Origin: Agrobacterium salinitolerans
Lineage (GTDB): Bacteria > Pseudomonadota > Alphaproteobacteria > Rhizobiales > Rhizobiaceae
Direction of reading: 5' to 3'
NCBI RefSeq assembly: GCF_002008225.1
Contig: NZ_MRDH01000006.1
Coordinates: forward strand, 826,316 to 890,315
DNA: 64,000 nucleotides
Shown: positions 15,490 through 24,182 of the stretch, one piece after another
How positions within the stretch are numbered: position 1 is the stretch's first letter
Layout of the letters: the number at the start of each line of letters is the position of its first letter
The notes under the pieces: model-generated
Databases searched by the model: none
Seen by the model: only the letters and a program-made list of their open reading frames with translations
What the model was told of the DNA's origin: nothing
Made by a program: the position numbers and the translations under genes

Positions 15490-16863
15490 ATGAACTTCCA
15501 CAACCTCTCCCAGAGGGCCAGCAAGGCCGCACGTCTTCTTCGTAGCGGAAACTCCGGCTCCACCACCATTGCCGAACGCGTCGAGCACCTTAATACGCTG
15601 GATGTCGCCGAGGCCGTAACCGCCATCCTCGCCATGCCGCAGGCAAAGGCCGTCGCCATTCTCGACCGGCCGGAACTGCATGGCGCCGCCGCCATCATCG
15701 CCGATCTTCCGGTCGAACAGGCCGCCCGCCTCGTCAACCTGATGTCCGACGACCGTGTGGCCGACGTTATGGCGGAAATGGCCGAAGAGCCGCGGGCAAA
15801 GCTGTTTTCCCGGCTGGACCGCACGACAGCGCTCTCCATCCAGCACCTGATGGGTTATCCGCCGCGTACCGCCGGCTCGATCATGACCACGGAATTCGTC
15901 AGCGTGCCGGACAATTGGACGGTGGAACAGACCCTTTCGCACATCCGCGTCGTCGAGCGCTCGCGTGAAACGGTCTATGCCATCTATGTGTTGGCTGAGG
16001 ACGGAACGCTCTCCACCGTCGTGACGCTGCGCCGCCTGCTGACCGGCCAAGCCGGCGCTTCCATCCTTTCCGTCGCGTCGAAAGAAGGCATTGCCTATGC
16101 AAGCCCGCTGATGTCGCAGGAGGATGTCGCCCGGCTGATCCGCAAGCACGACCTGCTGGCGCTGCCCGTCGTCGATGACCGCTCGCATATCCTCGGCATC
16201 GTCACCGTCGATGACGTGATCGACACCATGATCGCCGACACGACGGAAGACGCCCACAAATTCGGCGGCATGGAAGCGCTGGGCAAGCCCTATATGACGA
16301 TCGGCTTTCCGGACATGATCCGCAAGCGCGCCGGCTGGCTCGCAGCCCTGTTCCTTGGTGAAATGCTGACGGCCAGCGCTATGCAGCATTTCGAAGGCGA
16401 GCTGGAAAAGGCCGTGGTGCTGACGCTGTTCATTCCGCTGATCATGTCCTCGGGCGGCAACTCCGGTTCGCAGGCCACATCGCTCATCATCCGGGCGCTG
16501 GCGCTCGGCGAGTTGAAGCTTTCTGACTGGTGGCGGGTGTTGCTCCGGGAAATCCCGACGGGCCTGACGCTCGGCTGCATTCTGGGCGCCATCGGCTTCC
16601 TGCGCCTGAGCCTCTGGCAGCAGGCCGGGTTTTACGATTATGGCGAGCACTGGCTGCTGGTCGGCGCCACCGTTTTCGCAGCCCTCGTCGGCATCGTGAC
16701 CTTCGGCTCGCTGGCCGGCTCGATGCTGCCTTTCGTGCTGCAACGCCTGCGGCTCGACCCCGCCAGCGCGTCCGCCCCCTTTGTCGCGACGCTGGTGGAT
16801 GTCAGCGGCCTCGTCATCTACTTCTCGGTAGCGCTGGTGATCCTCAGCGGCACGTTGCTCTAA
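15490..16863 (+). CDS. mgtE: Magnesium channel MgtE
   Basis: 457 residues, the full family length. The N-terminal helical MgtE domain is at about 25-130. Two CBS modules follow (about 135-255; TTEFVSVPDNWTVEQTL and LPVVDDRSHILGIVTVDD), then five membrane helices from about residue 285 with the pore-lining SGGNSGSQATSLIIRALALGEL. It imports Mg2+ through the inner membrane, gated by Mg2+ bound to the CBS and N domains. ATG 15490 follows GGAAAGGTGAGCAATC. A strong bidirectional hairpin follows the stop. Confidence 0.96.
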   Translation: MNFHNLSQRASKAARLLRSGNSGSTTIAERVEHLNTLDVAEAVTAILAMPQAKAVAILDRPELHGAAAIIADLPVEQAARLVNLMSDDRVADVMAEMAEEPRAKLFSRLDRTTALSIQHLMGYPPRTAGSIMTTEFVSVPDNWTVEQTLSHIRVVERSRETVYAIYVLAEDGTLSTVVTLRRLLTGQAGASILSVASKEGIAYASPLMSQEDVARLIRKHDLLALPVVDDRSHILGIVTVDDVIDTMIADTTEDAHKFGGMEALGKPYMTIGFPDMIRKRAGWLAALFLGEMLTASAMQHFEGELEKAVVLTLFIPLIMSSGGNSGSQATSLIIRALALGELKLSDWWRVLLREIPTGLTLGCILGAIGFLRLSLWQQAGFYDYGEHWLLVGATVFAALVGIVTFGSLAGSMLPFVLQRLRLDPASASAPFVATLVDVSGLVIYFSVALVILSGTLL

Positions 16864-16872
16864 AAGACGAAA

Positions 16873-16899
16873 GGCCCGCTCGGAGGAGCGGGCCTACTC
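16873..16899 (+). terminator. Terminator of mgtE (convergent with uppP)
   Basis: GGCCCGCTC / GAGCGGGCC with a 4-base loop, 9 bases after the mgtE stop. The gene from the other side ends at 16929, so the hairpin could serve both. The T tract is weak. Confidence 0.75.
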
Positions 16900-16928
16900 A
16901 TTTGGGTATACGCACGCGTCAGCACTGA

Positions 16929-17765
16929 TCAACCGCCGGCATTGATGACGCCCGTTGCCAACAGTCCAAGCAGAATAAAGCCTATGACCACGCGGTACCA
17001 GACGAAGGGCATGTAGCTCCTGGTGGAGACCAGCTTGAGGAAGACGACGATCACGGCATAACCGACCACGAAGGCGATCAATGTCGCCAGCCCCGTCGGA
17101 CCCCAGCCGACCGGATTGTCCTCGCCGATGCTTTTGAAAAGCTGGTAAAAGCCGGAGCCGAAGACGGCGGGAACGGCGAGCAGGAAGGAATAGCGGGCCG
17201 CCGCCTCGCGGGTATAGCCTAAAAGCAGGCCGGCACTGATGGTGCCGCCCGAGCGCGAGACGCCGGGAATGAGCGCCATGGCCTGCGCGAAACCGAAGAG
17301 AATGCCGTCGCGCCAGATCAGCTGGTTCAGTTTGTAGCGCTTTTTGCCGATCCTGTCGGCGAGGCCAAGGACAATGCCGAAGACGATCAGCATCACGGCG
17401 GTGATGTAAAGGTTGCGCAGCGAATGTTCGATCGCGTCCTTAAAGAACAGCCCCAGAAACACGATCGGCACCGAGCCGACGATAATCAACCAGCCTAGCC
17501 GGGCATCAGCCTTGTCATATGGCCCAAGGCGAAGATTTTGCCTGAGCCAGGCGGCAGCGATCCGCATGATATCGGACCAGAAATAGACCAGCACCGCCAT
17601 TTCCGTGCCGATCTGTGTAATCGCGGTGAAGGCGGCTCCCGGATCCGCGCCGGAGGGCAGGAACTCCCCGGCGATGCGTAGATGCGCGCTTGAAGAAATC
17701 GGAAGAAATTCCGTAAGCCCTTGCAAAAGGCCGAGAAATGCGGCCTCCAACCAACCGATGCTCAT
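16929..17765 (-). CDS. uppP: Undecaprenyl-diphosphatase UppP/BacA
   Basis: 278 residues from ATG 17765 (MSIGWLEAAFLGLLQGLTEF). It recycles undecaprenyl pyrophosphate for peptidoglycan and polysaccharide synthesis and confers bacitracin resistance. Family signatures are clear: LTEFLPISSSAHLRIA with the catalytic Glu and Ser near residues 17-30, and the second motif ALIPGVSRSGGTISAGLLLG near 175-194. Eight hydrophobic helices. An upstream frame to 17804 lacks a ribosome site. Confidence 0.95.
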   Translation of the reverse strand: MSIGWLEAAFLGLLQGLTEFLPISSSAHLRIAGEFLPSGADPGAAFTAITQIGTEMAVLVYFWSDIMRIAAAWLRQNLRLGPYDKADARLGWLIIVGSVPIVFLGLFFKDAIEHSLRNLYITAVMLIVFGIVLGLADRIGKKRYKLNQLIWRDGILFGFAQAMALIPGVSRSGGTISAGLLLGYTREAAARYSFLLAVPAVFGSGFYQLFKSIGEDNPVGWGPTGLATLIAFVVGYAVIVVFLKLVSTRSYMPFVWYRVVIGFILLGLLATGVINAGG

Positions 17766-17844
17766 GTGTGCTGATGTCCCTGCTGCGAATCGAGATCGCA
17801 GCATTATGCATCAATCAGGGCAAATACATGTTGCATCGCACCAT

Positions 17845-17876
17845 AAAAAAGGCGCGCGGCGGGGTGCGCTTTTACC
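17845..17876 (-). terminator. Probable terminator of the HxlR gene
   Basis: On the minus strand, GCGC-rich arms (AAAAGCGCACC / GCGCGCC) are followed by TTTTTT. It lies about 10 bases beyond the stop at 17886. Confidence 0.45.
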
Positions 17877-17885
17877 CGTGATTTT

Positions 17886-18275
17886 TCAGGCGGCCTTTTC
17901 CTTCATCTCGGGAAGACGGGTATATTTCGCGCCGTTCTTGCAGACGATATGGGCATCGCCCCAGCTTTTCAGGGCCGAGATCACCGGCCTCATGGTCTCG
18001 CCAAGCGGCGTCAGCGCATAGTCCACACGCGGCGGCACCACCGGAAAAACGGTGCGGGAAATCAGGCCGGCCTCTTCCAGCTCGCGCAGCTGTTTGGTGA
18101 GCATGCGCTGGGTGACGCTGGGAATATGGCGGCGCAGCTCGTTGAAGCGCAGGGTGCCCTCATTGATGAGGTGATAGAGGATCACGCCTTTCCATTTGCC
18201 ATCGAGAAAACTCAAGGTCGATTCCACCGGGCAGCCGGGAAAGTTGCCGGTGAGCTTGGCGCGCGGTCGCGACAT
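17886..18275 (-). CDS. HxlR-family transcriptional regulator
   Basis: 129 residues from ATG 18275 (MSRPRAKLTGNFPGCPVESTL). The winged helix fills the protein: LSFLDGKWKGVILYHLIN, then LRFNELRRHIPSVTQRMLTKQLRELEEAGLISRTVFPVVPPRVDYALTPLG in successive segments, the standard HxlR pattern. One cysteine at position 15 (GCPVE) matches the redox-sensing cysteine seen in several HxlR regulators such as YodB/HypR. It is divergent from a quinone-reductase-like gene, its probable target. Confidence 0.92.
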   Translation of the reverse strand: MSRPRAKLTGNFPGCPVESTLSFLDGKWKGVILYHLINEGTLRFNELRRHIPSVTQRMLTKQLRELEEAGLISRTVFPVVPPRVDYALTPLGETMRPVISALKSWGDAHIVCKNGAKYTRLPEMKEKAA

Positions 18276-18291
18276 CACAGTATCCTTTTTG

Positions 18292-18342
18292 TATGTATCA
18301 TCACAAAATGTGCATTCTTGCGATCGATGTTCATATGTATCA
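18292..18342. promoter_or_regulatory. Direct repeats TATGTATCA in the HxlR/dehydrogenase intergenic region
   Basis: TATGTATCA occurs at 18292-18300 and again at 18334-18342, 42 bases (about four helical turns) apart, between the two divergent starts. Same-face spacing suits binding by the HxlR dimer. Binding is inferred. Confidence 0.4.
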
Positions 18343-18378
18343 AGTAAGAGGCACGCAAACAAGCAAAGGAGACTGTTC

Positions 18379-19395
18379 ATGCGCGCCATCGGTTACAGGA
18401 CGAACCAGCCCATCACGGCGAAAGACGCCCTCATCGATATCGACCTGCCCCAGCCGGAAGCGAAGGGACATGATATTCTGGTGCAGGTGAAGGCCGTTTC
18501 GGTAAACCCTGTCGATACCAAAGTGCGCCGCAACCAGCCGCCGGAAAACGGTGAACCGCGCGTGCTCGGCTTCGATGCGGCGGGTGTGGTGAAAGCCGTC
18601 GGTGACAAGGTCTCGCTGTTCAAGCCCGGCGACGAGGTGTTCTACGCCGGTGTCATCAACCGCCCCGGCTCCAACAGCGAGTTCCATCTGGTCGATGAAC
18701 GCATCGTCGGCGCAAAGCCGAAATCATTGAATTTCGAAGAGGCCGCCGCCCTGCCGCTGACAGCGATCACCGCTTACGAGACGCTGTTCGACCGGCTGCG
18801 GGTGAAGGAGCCGGTTCCGGGCGCTGCCAATGCCATTCTGGTGATCGGCGGCGCCGGCGGCGTCGGTTCGATTGCCATCCAGCTTCTACGTGCACTTACG
18901 GATATCACCGTCATCGCCACGGCATCGCGGCCGGAAACCATGGAGTGGGTGAAGGAACTCGGCGCGCATCACGTCATCGATCACAGCAAGCCGATTGCCC
19001 CGCAGGTGGAGGCGCTCGGGCTAGGTGCGCCGGGCTTTGTCTTCTCCACCACCCATAGCGACGTTCATGCCGCCGACAGCGTGGCGACCATCGCGCCGCA
19101 GGGCCGTTTCGCGCTGATCGACGATCCGGCCGGCGGTTTCGACGTCATGGCCTTCAAGCGTAAATGCGTGTCCATCCATTGGGAAATGATGTTCGCCCGC
19201 GCCGTCTTCCAGACGCCTGACATGATCGAACAGCACAGACTGCTGAACCATGTGGCCGGGCTTGTCGATGCCGGCAAGATCAAGACGACGCTGACCGAGG
19301 TTTTCGGCACCATCAATGCCGCAAATCTCATCAAGGCGCATGCGCTGGTCGAGAGCAACAAGGCCAAGGGCAAGATCGTGCTTTCCGGCTTCTGA
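18379..19395 (+). CDS. Zinc-type alcohol dehydrogenase/quinone reductase-like protein
   Basis: 338 residues from ATG 18379, preceded by AAAGGAGA. It belongs to the medium-chain dehydrogenase superfamily: GroES-like N-domain with VKAVSVNPVDTKVRRNQPP and VLGFDAAGVVKAVGDKV, and the Rossmann motif LVIGGAGGVGSIAIQLLRAL near residues 154-173. The catalytic zinc cysteines are missing, as in the quinone oxidoreductase branch (zinc-binding-alcohol-dehydrogenase-like). Likely reduces quinones or enones with NADPH. Divergence from HxlR suggests induction by electrophiles. Confidence 0.9.
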   Translation: MRAIGYRTNQPITAKDALIDIDLPQPEAKGHDILVQVKAVSVNPVDTKVRRNQPPENGEPRVLGFDAAGVVKAVGDKVSLFKPGDEVFYAGVINRPGSNSEFHLVDERIVGAKPKSLNFEEAAALPLTAITAYETLFDRLRVKEPVPGAANAILVIGGAGGVGSIAIQLLRALTDITVIATASRPETMEWVKELGAHHVIDHSKPIAPQVEALGLGAPGFVFSTTHSDVHAADSVATIAPQGRFALIDDPAGGFDVMAFKRKCVSIHWEMMFARAVFQTPDMIEQHRLLNHVAGLVDAGKIKTTLTEVFGTINAANLIKAHALVESNKAKGKIVLSGF

Positions 19396-19403
19396 CGACC
19401 AAT

Positions 19404-19430
19404 GAAGCGTCCGCATTGCGGGCGCTTCTC
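19404..19430 (+). terminator. Hairpin after the dehydrogenase gene
   Basis: GAAGCGTCCGC / GCGGGCGCTTC with a 3-base loop, followed by TCTTCC. One G-T pair in the stem. Confidence 0.55.
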
Positions 19431-19472
19431 TTCCGCTTATAGTGATATATCGAGGTCCCGCGGCTTTTCCTG

Positions 19473-20213
19473 TCAATCGTCGTCTGGCTCTTCCGGGCAC
19501 GGCCAGGAGGCCGGCGCAGTCAGACCGTTCGGCAATTTGGTCTTGGCGTCACCGCAGGCAATGTCGATCTGCTTCTGATCAAGGCCGGTGGCCATGGAAA
19601 GATCGACCCCTTCAATCCGGGTCAGCAGCAGGAAGGCGCTGGTGAAATCCACCGGGCCGCCGAGCTTGGCGCCGCCGAAACGGGCCCGTGACAGGTTGGT
19701 CAGCGAGAATTTCGAGCCGTTCAGCGAGGCGCCCTCGAAATCGGCCCGGCCAAGTTCGGCCTTGGTGAAGTCCGTGCCGTCCAGCTTGGCTTTTTCGAAT
19801 TTGGTTCGCTGCATTTCAGCATTGATGAATTTGGCATTGGTGGCGTCGGCGGCGGAAAAGTCGCTACGATAGGCTTCCACCTTGGTCAGATTGGCGCCCT
19901 GCAGGTTCGCACCGCCGAGAGCCGTGCGAATAAGCTTCGCCTTTTCGAGATTGGCGCCCTTGAGCGACGAGCCGCGCAGGTCGGTATAGGTGAAATCCGT
20001 GCCGTAGAGCATTGCCGAATCGAGATTGCTGTCGCCCAGCATCAACAGACGCTTGTTGCATTCGCGCCAGTCGATACCGGCCATGGCGTCGGTGCGGCAG
20101 CTTGCGGCCACCAGCGGACCGCCGCTGAAAGAAACGGCAATCATCGCAAGCGTCGCCAAACCGGCGCCGAACCCTGTCTTCCGCACGATATTCAGCCTTT
20201 GAAAGCCGGACAT
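19473..20213 (-). CDS. Pentapeptide-repeat protein, exported
   Basis: 246 residues from ATG 20213 (MSGFQRLNIVRKTGFGAG). A signal peptide ends near VAAS at residue 38. The mature part has about 20 consecutive A(D/N)LXX-type units (for example LRGSSLKGANLEKAKL and GADFEGASLNGSKF-like runs), which fold as a right-handed quadrilateral beta-helix. The C-terminus (IDIACGDAKTKLPNGL then WPCPEEPDDD) carries two cysteines. Export distinguishes it from Qnr-type gyrase protectors. Function unknown. Confidence 0.85.
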   Translation of the reverse strand: MSGFQRLNIVRKTGFGAGLATLAMIAVSFSGGPLVAASCRTDAMAGIDWRECNKRLLMLGDSNLDSAMLYGTDFTYTDLRGSSLKGANLEKAKLIRTALGGANLQGANLTKVEAYRSDFSAADATNAKFINAEMQRTKFEKAKLDGTDFTKAELGRADFEGASLNGSKFSLTNLSRARFGGAKLGGPVDFTSAFLLLTRIEGVDLSMATGLDQKQIDIACGDAKTKLPNGLTAPASWPCPEEPDDD

Positions 20214-20572
20214 TCTTTCACTCCCTGTCGTCGGGCGACGGCGCAAACGCAACAGCTCCTGAGCCGGCCCAAGGACCATATGCACATTCAAGGCGTTACC
20301 GCATTCACCGCCCGCAATCCACGGGCGACGCGATGCTACAACACCCCAACATCCTATATGTAAGAAATCGAAGGGCAATCCACAAATACTGAGGGGGAGC
20401 GGGCCGTAGACGCCGATCATGCCGGACGGGACCCGACCTCGCAACCGGTCCCAACACGCTCGACGTCATCCTCGGGCCTGTCCCGAGGATCCATCCACGT
20501 CTCGTCAAATCAATCCGTTGCAGATGCTCGGGACGAGCCCGAGCATGACGAGAGAGAGTTTAAGCTGCGCCA
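20214..20572. other. Intergenic region with a mosaic palindromic repeat
   Basis: About 359 bases. The right half (20462-20550) is a two-hairpin rhizobial repeat. The remainder is the promoter region of the pentapeptide gene; no other gene is seen. Confidence 0.5.
20462..20550. repeat. Two-hairpin rhizobial mosaic element, copy A
   Basis: GACGTCATCCTCGGG begins the element and CCCGAGCATGACG ends it, in inverse orientation. Each end is itself a hairpin: TCCTCGGG/CCCGAGGA and TGCTCGGG/CCCGAGCA. A closely similar element is at 32416-32505. This is the well-known rhizobial TCATCCTCGGGC palindrome family. Confidence 0.85.
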
Positions 20573-22243
20573 TCACATATTGGCGTAGACCGGCCCCTCG
20601 CCGCCCTGCGGCGGCACCCAGTTGATGTTCTGGTTGGGATCCTTGATATCGCAGGTCTTGCAGTGCACGCAGTTTTGGGCGTTGATGACGTAGACCTCCT
20701 CACCGTCCTTCTCCACCCATTCATAAACGCCGGCGGGGCAATAACGGGTCGAGGGACCGGCAAAGACGTCATGCTCGGAGCGCTTCTGCAGCTCCATGTC
20801 CTTCACCTGAAGATGCACCGGCTGGTCTTCCTCGTGGTTGGTGGAGGAGAGGAACACCGAGGACAGGCGGTCGAAGGTAAGCACGCCGTCAGGCCTTGGA
20901 TAATCGATCTTCTTGTGCTTCGAAGCCGGTTCGAGGCTCTGCGCGTCCGTCTTGCCGTGCTTCAGCGTGCCGAAGAAGGAGAAACCGAACAGCTGGTTGG
21001 TCCACATGTCCAGCCCGCCAAGGCCGACGCCGACAAGCGTGCCGAATTTCGACCAAAGTGGCTTGACGTTCCTGACCCGCTTAAGGTCCTTGCCGATATC
21101 GCCTTCACGCCATTCGGCCTCGATCTCGGAAACCTCGTCATGGGCGCGGCCGGCGGAAAGGGCCGCGGCGATCTTTTCCGCCGCCAGCATGCCCGACAGC
21201 ACCGCATTATGGCTGCCCTTGATACGCGGCACGTTGACGAAACCGGCGGAACAGCCGATCAGCGCGCCGCCCGGGAAAGTGAGCTTCGGCACCGACTGAT
21301 AGCCGCCCTCGGTGATGGCGCGCGCACCATAGGAGATGCGCTTGCCGCCCTCGAAGGTCTCGCGGATGGCCGGATGCGTCTTGAAGCGCTGAAATTCCTC
21401 GAAAGGATAAAGATAGGGGTTCTTGTAATTGAGATGCACCACGAAGCCGACGGCAACGAGGTTGTCTTCCAGATGATAAAGGAACGAACCGCCGCCGGTC
21501 TTGAAACCCAGCGGCCAGCCGAAAGAATGCTGCACGAGGCCCTGTTTGTGCTTCTCCGGCTTGACCTGCCAGAGTTCCTTGATGCCAATGCCGAATTTCT
21601 GCGGCTCGCGATCTCTGGACAAGTCGAATTTGGAAATCAGCTGCTTGGCGAGCGAACCGCGCACACCTTCGCCGATCAGCACATATTTGCCATGCAGCTC
21701 CATGCCGCGGGTGAAGTTCGGACCCGGCTCGCCATTCTTCTCGATGCCCATATCGCCGGTGGCGACGCCGATGACGGCGCCCTGCTCATTATAAAGCACT
21801 TCGGTTGCGGCAAAGCCCGGATAGATCTCGACGCCGAGTCCTTCCGCCTTTTCCGCCAACCAGCGACAGACCAGCCCAAGCGAGACGATGTAATTGCCGT
21901 GATTGTTCATCAAAGGCGGCATCATGAAATTCGGCAGGCGGATGGAGCCGGCCGGTCCGAGAAACAGGAACTGGTCATCCTTGACTTCGGTCTTGAAGGG
22001 ATGCCCCTCCTCTTCGCGCCAGCCCGGCAGCAGCCTGTCGATGCCAATCGGATCGACCACGGCACCGGAAAGAATATGCGCGCCGACTTCGGCACCCTTT
22101 TCGAGAACGACAACCGAAAGCTCCGGCTCTACCTGCTTCAGCCGGATCGCCGCGGCAAGGCCCGCAGGACCAGCGCCAACGATCACAACGTCGAATTCCA
22201 TCGCTTCGCGTTCCGGCAGTTCCATCGCTTCCGTCATGTCCAT
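20573..22243 (-). CDS. Electron transfer flavoprotein-ubiquinone oxidoreductase
   Basis: 556 residues, the normal length. It passes electrons from reduced ETF to ubiquinone at the inner membrane during fatty-acid and amino-acid oxidation. N-terminal FAD fold VVIVGAGPAGLAAAIRLKQ; a ubiquinone/ membrane-contact region in the middle (GGYQSVPKLTFPGG); C-terminal 4Fe-4S cluster ligands C502 in RYCPAGVYEW and C525, C528, C531 in NCVHCKTCDIKDP. A LiuR-like operator lies about 213 bases upstream. Confidence 0.97.
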   Translation of the reverse strand: MDMTEAMELPEREAMEFDVVIVGAGPAGLAAAIRLKQVEPELSVVVLEKGAEVGAHILSGAVVDPIGIDRLLPGWREEEGHPFKTEVKDDQFLFLGPAGSIRLPNFMMPPLMNNHGNYIVSLGLVCRWLAEKAEGLGVEIYPGFAATEVLYNEQGAVIGVATGDMGIEKNGEPGPNFTRGMELHGKYVLIGEGVRGSLAKQLISKFDLSRDREPQKFGIGIKELWQVKPEKHKQGLVQHSFGWPLGFKTGGGSFLYHLEDNLVAVGFVVHLNYKNPYLYPFEEFQRFKTHPAIRETFEGGKRISYGARAITEGGYQSVPKLTFPGGALIGCSAGFVNVPRIKGSHNAVLSGMLAAEKIAAALSAGRAHDEVSEIEAEWREGDIGKDLKRVRNVKPLWSKFGTLVGVGLGGLDMWTNQLFGFSFFGTLKHGKTDAQSLEPASKHKKIDYPRPDGVLTFDRLSSVFLSSTNHEEDQPVHLQVKDMELQKRSEHDVFAGPSTRYCPAGVYEWVEKDGEEVYVINAQNCVHCKTCDIKDPNQNINWVPPQGGEGPVYANM

Positions 22244-22590
22244 CCTCTCCGCATCGCCGGTCCCATCCGGCTGTTGTTATATCCGCTTATCGGCATTCCT
22301 GGCGCATCGACTGCGCCGGTCAAAAAGCCATCCGCGACACTGCACCCGCCAACGCCTGTCTTCGCAAAGCAGGACGCCTTTGTCGAGCTTCTATAGCGGC
22401 AAAACATGTCGCAAGCCAGTCAATTGTCAGACAACCTGATGATTGATTTATTACCTTTACGTTCACGTAATAAAAAGGATAAGCATTGCCCTTCCAACCG
22501 TCAAGCGTGATCGGTTTAACCTCTCGAAACGAGAGGTCGCAAAGGCAGAACTTTAACCCTGGACTTCGGCGCCACCCTGAGCGCGGTCAA
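22244..22590. other. Intergenic region between the ETF oxidoreductase and TetR genes
   Basis: About 347 bases with the ETF-oxidoreductase promoter side at the left and the 3' flank of the TetR gene at the right. The middle (22440-22480) is A+T rich and holds an ACGT palindrome. No gene is seen. Confidence 0.5.
22456..22470. promoter_or_regulatory. LiuR-like palindrome upstream of the ETF-ubiquinone oxidoreductase
   Basis: TTTACGTTCACGTAA contains TTACGT-TC-ACGTAA, a perfect inverted repeat with a 2-base centre. It resembles the LiuR operator that controls branched-chain amino-acid and ETF genes in Proteobacteria. The MerR-type regulator itself is not in the window. Confidence 0.5.
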
Positions 22591-23217
22591 TCAGGCGTCC
22601 CTGCTGGACAACAAGCGGTCATCGCACTGGATCTGCGCCATCAGCCTTTTCAACCCCCTGGTGCGAAACCGCGTGAGAGCGCCAATATCGCCCGTGGCTT
22701 TCACGCGAATGAGTGCGCCCTCATACGCCTCGATGATGCATGCGCATAGATCCGAGATGTCCTCATCGCCGGCGATGTCGCCTTCATATTGGGCTTGCAT
22801 GAGCAGTTCGCGCATACTCGTCTCCCATCGCCGAAATGAAGTGACAAGCGCGTCCCGAACCAGAGCGCTGCGGCCCGCAGCAGTTTGCGCAATGACCCCG
22901 TAAAGGCAGCCTGCATAAGGCCCGTCTTGCTTAAGCTCCAGTTCGAGCGTTTCAAAATATACCGATAGGCGCTGCAAAGCGCGCAGAGAGGTATCAGAAA
23001 AAAGTCTTTCCCTGATCCGCGCATATTTCTGCTCATAGGCATCGATAACCGCCACCACGAAGTCGTCCTTGCTCGCAAAGAAGTAATAGAATGACCCTTT
23101 TGGGACATTCACTTCCTTCAGAACCGGACCGATTCCCACCCCCTCATAGCCATGAGCGAGCAGCTGGCGCATTCCCTCCGAAATGAGACGCGTGCGCGTC
23201 GCAGATTGACCACTCAT
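22591..23217 (-). CDS. TetR-family transcriptional regulator
   Basis: 208 residues. N-terminal helix-turn-helix at about residues 10-55: LISEGMRQLLAHGYEGVGIG, then VPKGSFYYFFASKDDFVVAVID. The rest is a ligand domain with EGALIRVKATGDIGALTRF near the C-terminus, like the NemR/AcrR-type groups that sense electrophiles or drugs. It is divergent from an EamA-type transporter with one short palindrome between them, so a local drug or metabolite export switch is likely. Base composition looks lower in G+C than in the flanking genes (by eye). Confidence 0.9.
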   Translation of the reverse strand: MSGQSATRTRLISEGMRQLLAHGYEGVGIGPVLKEVNVPKGSFYYFFASKDDFVVAVIDAYEQKYARIRERLFSDTSLRALQRLSVYFETLELELKQDGPYAGCLYGVIAQTAAGRSALVRDALVTSFRRWETSMRELLMQAQYEGDIAGDEDISDLCACIIEAYEGALIRVKATGDIGALTRFRTRGLKRLMAQIQCDDRLLSSRDA

Positions 23218-23220
23218 AAC

Positions 23221-23235
23221 TAGACCGATCGTCTA
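23221..23235. promoter_or_regulatory. TetR-type operator
   Basis: TAGACCGATCGTCTA has 5-bp inverted arms (TAGAC / GTCTA) around a 5-base centre and starts 3 bases upstream of the TetR start. The form TAGAC-N5-GTCTA is usual for TetR operators of NemR-like regulators. Binding is inferred. Confidence 0.65.
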
Positions 23236-23278
23236 CATTGCTGATTACACATACTTACCTCCTGGGAGCGATGCCGAT

Positions 23279-24148
23279 ATGAGTTTAGCACACGACCGTT
23301 ATACAGGCATATATCTTGTGGCAGCTTCCGCAGTTTTATGGAGTACAGCGGGGCTGTTCGTCCGCATGGCGGATATGGACGTATGGTCGATGGTGGCGTG
23401 GCGCTCCGCCTTCACCTTCTTGACTCTCGGGGCGTTTCTTCTGCTTCGAAACAAGATCGTCAGGCAACGGTCGTCGATGTCATTCGGTCTGCCCGGCGTT
23501 GCTGCATGCTTGGTATCTGCAATTGCGGCGATCACATATATCGCGTCCTTGCGATGGACGACCGTCGCCAACGTCATGACAATCTATGCGACACTACCTT
23601 TTGTTGTGACCGGAATCGCTTTTATATGCCTGCGGGATCGGGTTACCCATCGTTTCGTCATCGCTGGCTGTGCGGCTTTCGTCGGCGTATTCATTTCGGT
23701 CGGCGCGGCGGTATCACCAAAGGACATGCTCGGCATCTTTGCCGCCTTCATCATGACCACGGGATGCGCCACGCAAATCGTCATCGCAAAGCGCTTCCCT
23801 GACATGGACGCCACCCTGATGACCGCTCTTGGCGCTCTGACCTGTCTGTGTATCGCGCTGCCGCTGATGCAGTTTGCGATTCCAGCTCCGATGCAGATCA
23901 TCGCCTGCGCCCTCTACGGCGTCCTAACCACAGCACTCGGCTATATACTTCTGCTCCAAGGGTCCCGGCGTATGAACTCCGGGGAGGCCGGACTGCTTTC
24001 CATGCTGGATGTCATCCTCGGGCCGGTGTGGGTCTGGCTCTTTTATAACGAAGAAATGTCGCCCCTCGTTCTGACGGGAGGCGCTATCGTGCTGTCTGCT
24101 GTCGCCTGGTATCTGGCGGGAGGTCGCAGAGCCGCGACAGCACCATGA
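23279..24148 (+). CDS. EamA/DMT-superfamily transporter
   Basis: 289 residues, ten hydrophobic helices in two EamA repeats (first YLVAASAVLWSTAGLFVRMAD, second FAAFIMTTGCATQIVIAKRFP). Such proteins export amino acids, drugs or metabolites by proton exchange; substrate unknown. It starts 61 bases from the divergent TetR gene and shares the operator. No downstream partner; a CDF fragment follows after 34 bases. Confidence 0.88.
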   Translation: MSLAHDRYTGIYLVAASAVLWSTAGLFVRMADMDVWSMVAWRSAFTFLTLGAFLLLRNKIVRQRSSMSFGLPGVAACLVSAIAAITYIASLRWTTVANVMTIYATLPFVVTGIAFICLRDRVTHRFVIAGCAAFVGVFISVGAAVSPKDMLGIFAAFIMTTGCATQIVIAKRFPDMDATLMTALGALTCLCIALPLMQFAIPAPMQIIACALYGVLTTALGYILLLQGSRRMNSGEAGLLSMLDVILGPVWVWLFYNEEMSPLVLTGGAIVLSAVAWYLAGGRRAATAP

Positions 24149-24182
24149 CACACAATCTTACCGGAACTGGCGGCTCCGCCAC

